This document shows positions 50,613 to 51,254 of a stretch of DNA of 51,254 nt, piece after piece. The DNA is taken from the NCBI RefSeq assembly GCF_010998615.1, contig NZ_JAAEAH010000071.1, positions 1-51,254 on the forward strand, written 5' to 3'. The notes below the pieces were generated by a model. The model saw only the letters and a list, made by a program, of their open reading frames with translations. It did not search any database and was not told the origin of the DNA. The position numbers and the translations under genes are program-made. Source of the stretch: Myxococcus sp. CA023. GTDB taxonomy: Bacteria; Myxococcota; Myxococcia; Myxococcales; Myxococcaceae. The first letter of the stretch is position 1, and each line of letters starts with the position of its first letter.

Positions 50613-51002
50613 GTCCGCCGCGCGCACCACGTCCTGGAGCTCACAAGCCAGCTCATGCCGCGCAATGGCCTTCTCCATGGACACGCTGCTACGCCCCGAA
50701 GCCCGCGTCCGGTACGGTGGATTGCACAGTACATGCGCGAACCTGCCCGCAGCGAACTGCGTCCCCACTCGGCGCAGATCTCCCTGCACCAGGTACACCT
50801 CGCGCTCACAGCGGTTGCGATACACGTTTCGCTCGGCCAGGGAGAACAGGCGCGGCTGGAGCTCCAGCCCGGTGATGTCCTTGCGTCCCACCTGCACCCT
50901 GCCGCCACACATCAAATCCAGCGTCTCACCGGGTCCCGGCTGGAGCTCGAGCGGAACACGCCGGGGTAGGTCCTCCGCCGGGTTTTGGCTCAGGCCCCTC
51001 AC
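50613..51002 (-). pseudogene. trmN6-like tRNA methyltransferase remnant with internal deletion
   Basis: Reads from a GTG at 51002 as VRGLSQNPAEDL, GETLDLMCGGRVQV (N-terminal block of the tRNA1(Val) A37 N6-methyltransferase family), then jumps directly to ITGLELQPRLFSLAERNVYRNR, LVQGDLRRV and the catalytic CNPPYRT motif. The roughly 40-50 residues that should carry GYRFS-D-LLA and the SAM-binding DLGxGxG loop are missing without loss of frame. The 3' end stops at the edge of repeat copy C. It lacks the cofactor site, so inactive. Confidence 0.7.
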
Positions 51003-51105
51003 GCCAAGAGGCAGGGCACCCGCACGATAGGTGATCGGAATCGTTAGGGACAGCGGGAGCAAGGGTGGGCATAAGGTGGCAGGTGGAATTGGTTGCCCCC
51101 TTGCC

Positions 51106-51254
51106 ATGACCAGAACGGAAGAGACGGCCTCGAGTGATGGGATGTCCCTGCTGCTCTTTGCGCGTTTTGCGGCGGTGGAGGACCCGAGGCGGCACGCGCA
51201 CAAAGTGGTCTTCCCGCTCGAACTGTTGCTGCTCATCGTCTTTGGAGCGGCGCT
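51106..51254 (+). CDS. ISAs1-family transposase, N-terminal part (runs off the window)
   Basis: Begins MTRTEETASSDGMSLLLFARF and continues AAVEDPRRHAHKVVFPLELLLLIVFGAA, the DDE_Tnp_1-associated N-terminal domain of ISAs1-family transposases (the VxDPRR motif followed by a hydrophobic helix). The window ends before the catalytic part. The left end of the element should lie between 51002 and 51105; I cannot fix the inverted repeat without the other end. Confidence 0.78.
   Translation, partial: MTRTEETASSDGMSLLLFARFAAVEDPRRHAHKVVFPLELLLLIVFGAA

Overview
The window is very GC-rich with strong G/C preference at third codon positions. It carries families typical of fruiting myxobacteria: paired DUF1592/DUF1588 and DUF1552 genes, lysine-rich mini-proteins, many lipoproteins and Ig-like secreted proteins. 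I read it as a chromosomal segment of a Myxococcaceae-like bacterium (Myxococcus, Corallococcus or Pyxidicoccus type). The genus is an inference; no rRNA marker is present.

Layout. 0-13.2 kb is quiet core chromosome. It holds a P1-family (DmpA-like) peptidase, a tandem ATP-grasp (double D-Ala-D-Ala ligase-like) protein in a coupled operon with an RDD and a DUF4177-like protein, hemB, an ABC exporter operon and several membrane or secreted proteins. 13.7-17.4 kb is a DUF1592/DUF1552 gene pair rich in GATC. 17.5-19.6 kb has a LysR regulator and a pirin. 19.7-23.7 kb is scarred: a repeat copy, the tail of a DNRLRE/CBM96-like protein, an unidentified dockerin-like fragment, a 5'-truncated rsmE and an IS66 scrap, with intact SDR and dihydrofolate-reductase-like genes between them. 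24-28.7 kb has an outer-membrane barrel-like protein and a second DUF1592/DUF1552 pair. 28.9-32.4 kb is again scarred: a 240-bp repeat, an amidohydrolase fragment, an RND pump tail and an IS66 remnant, around an intact beta-helix lipoprotein. 32.6-35.6 kb is a cytochrome P450 with a fused ferredoxin-ferredoxin reductase, followed by what looks like the 3' end of a tmRNA gene. 35.9-37.3 kb is an apparently complete IS256-family element that has cut off a secreted-protein gene.

The most interesting block is 37.65-48.99 kb, three transcription units on one strand. Unit 1 is an ECF-like sigma factor and an overlapping membrane protein that joins an anti-sigma zinc finger to a CHAT caspase-like protease. 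Unit 2 is a two-repeat protein of unknown family and a second caspase-fold (C25/gingipain-like) protease. Unit 3 is a type II CBASS operon: CHAT-SAVED effector, CD-NTase, Cap2-like E2-E1 fusion and Cap3-like JAMM peptidase. Each unit is preceded by the same element, GGTAAYAAA-N12-CGTC with an invariant 16-nt spacer after GGTAA, which has the form of an ECF sigma promoter. My reading is an antiviral cyclic-nucleotide system wired to a protease cascade and its own sigma factor. It resembles in outline the SAVED-CHAT/caspase/sigma cascade described for a type III CRISPR locus of Haliangium, but here with CBASS as the sensor. The wiring is inference; the gene content and the promoter repeats are visible.

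After 49 kb the sequence decays again: a histidine kinase gene with an in-frame stop and a missing 5' end, a 248-bp copy of the dispersed repeat exactly at that break, a trmN6-like methyltransferase remnant on its other side, and the start of an ISAs1-family transposase that runs off the window.
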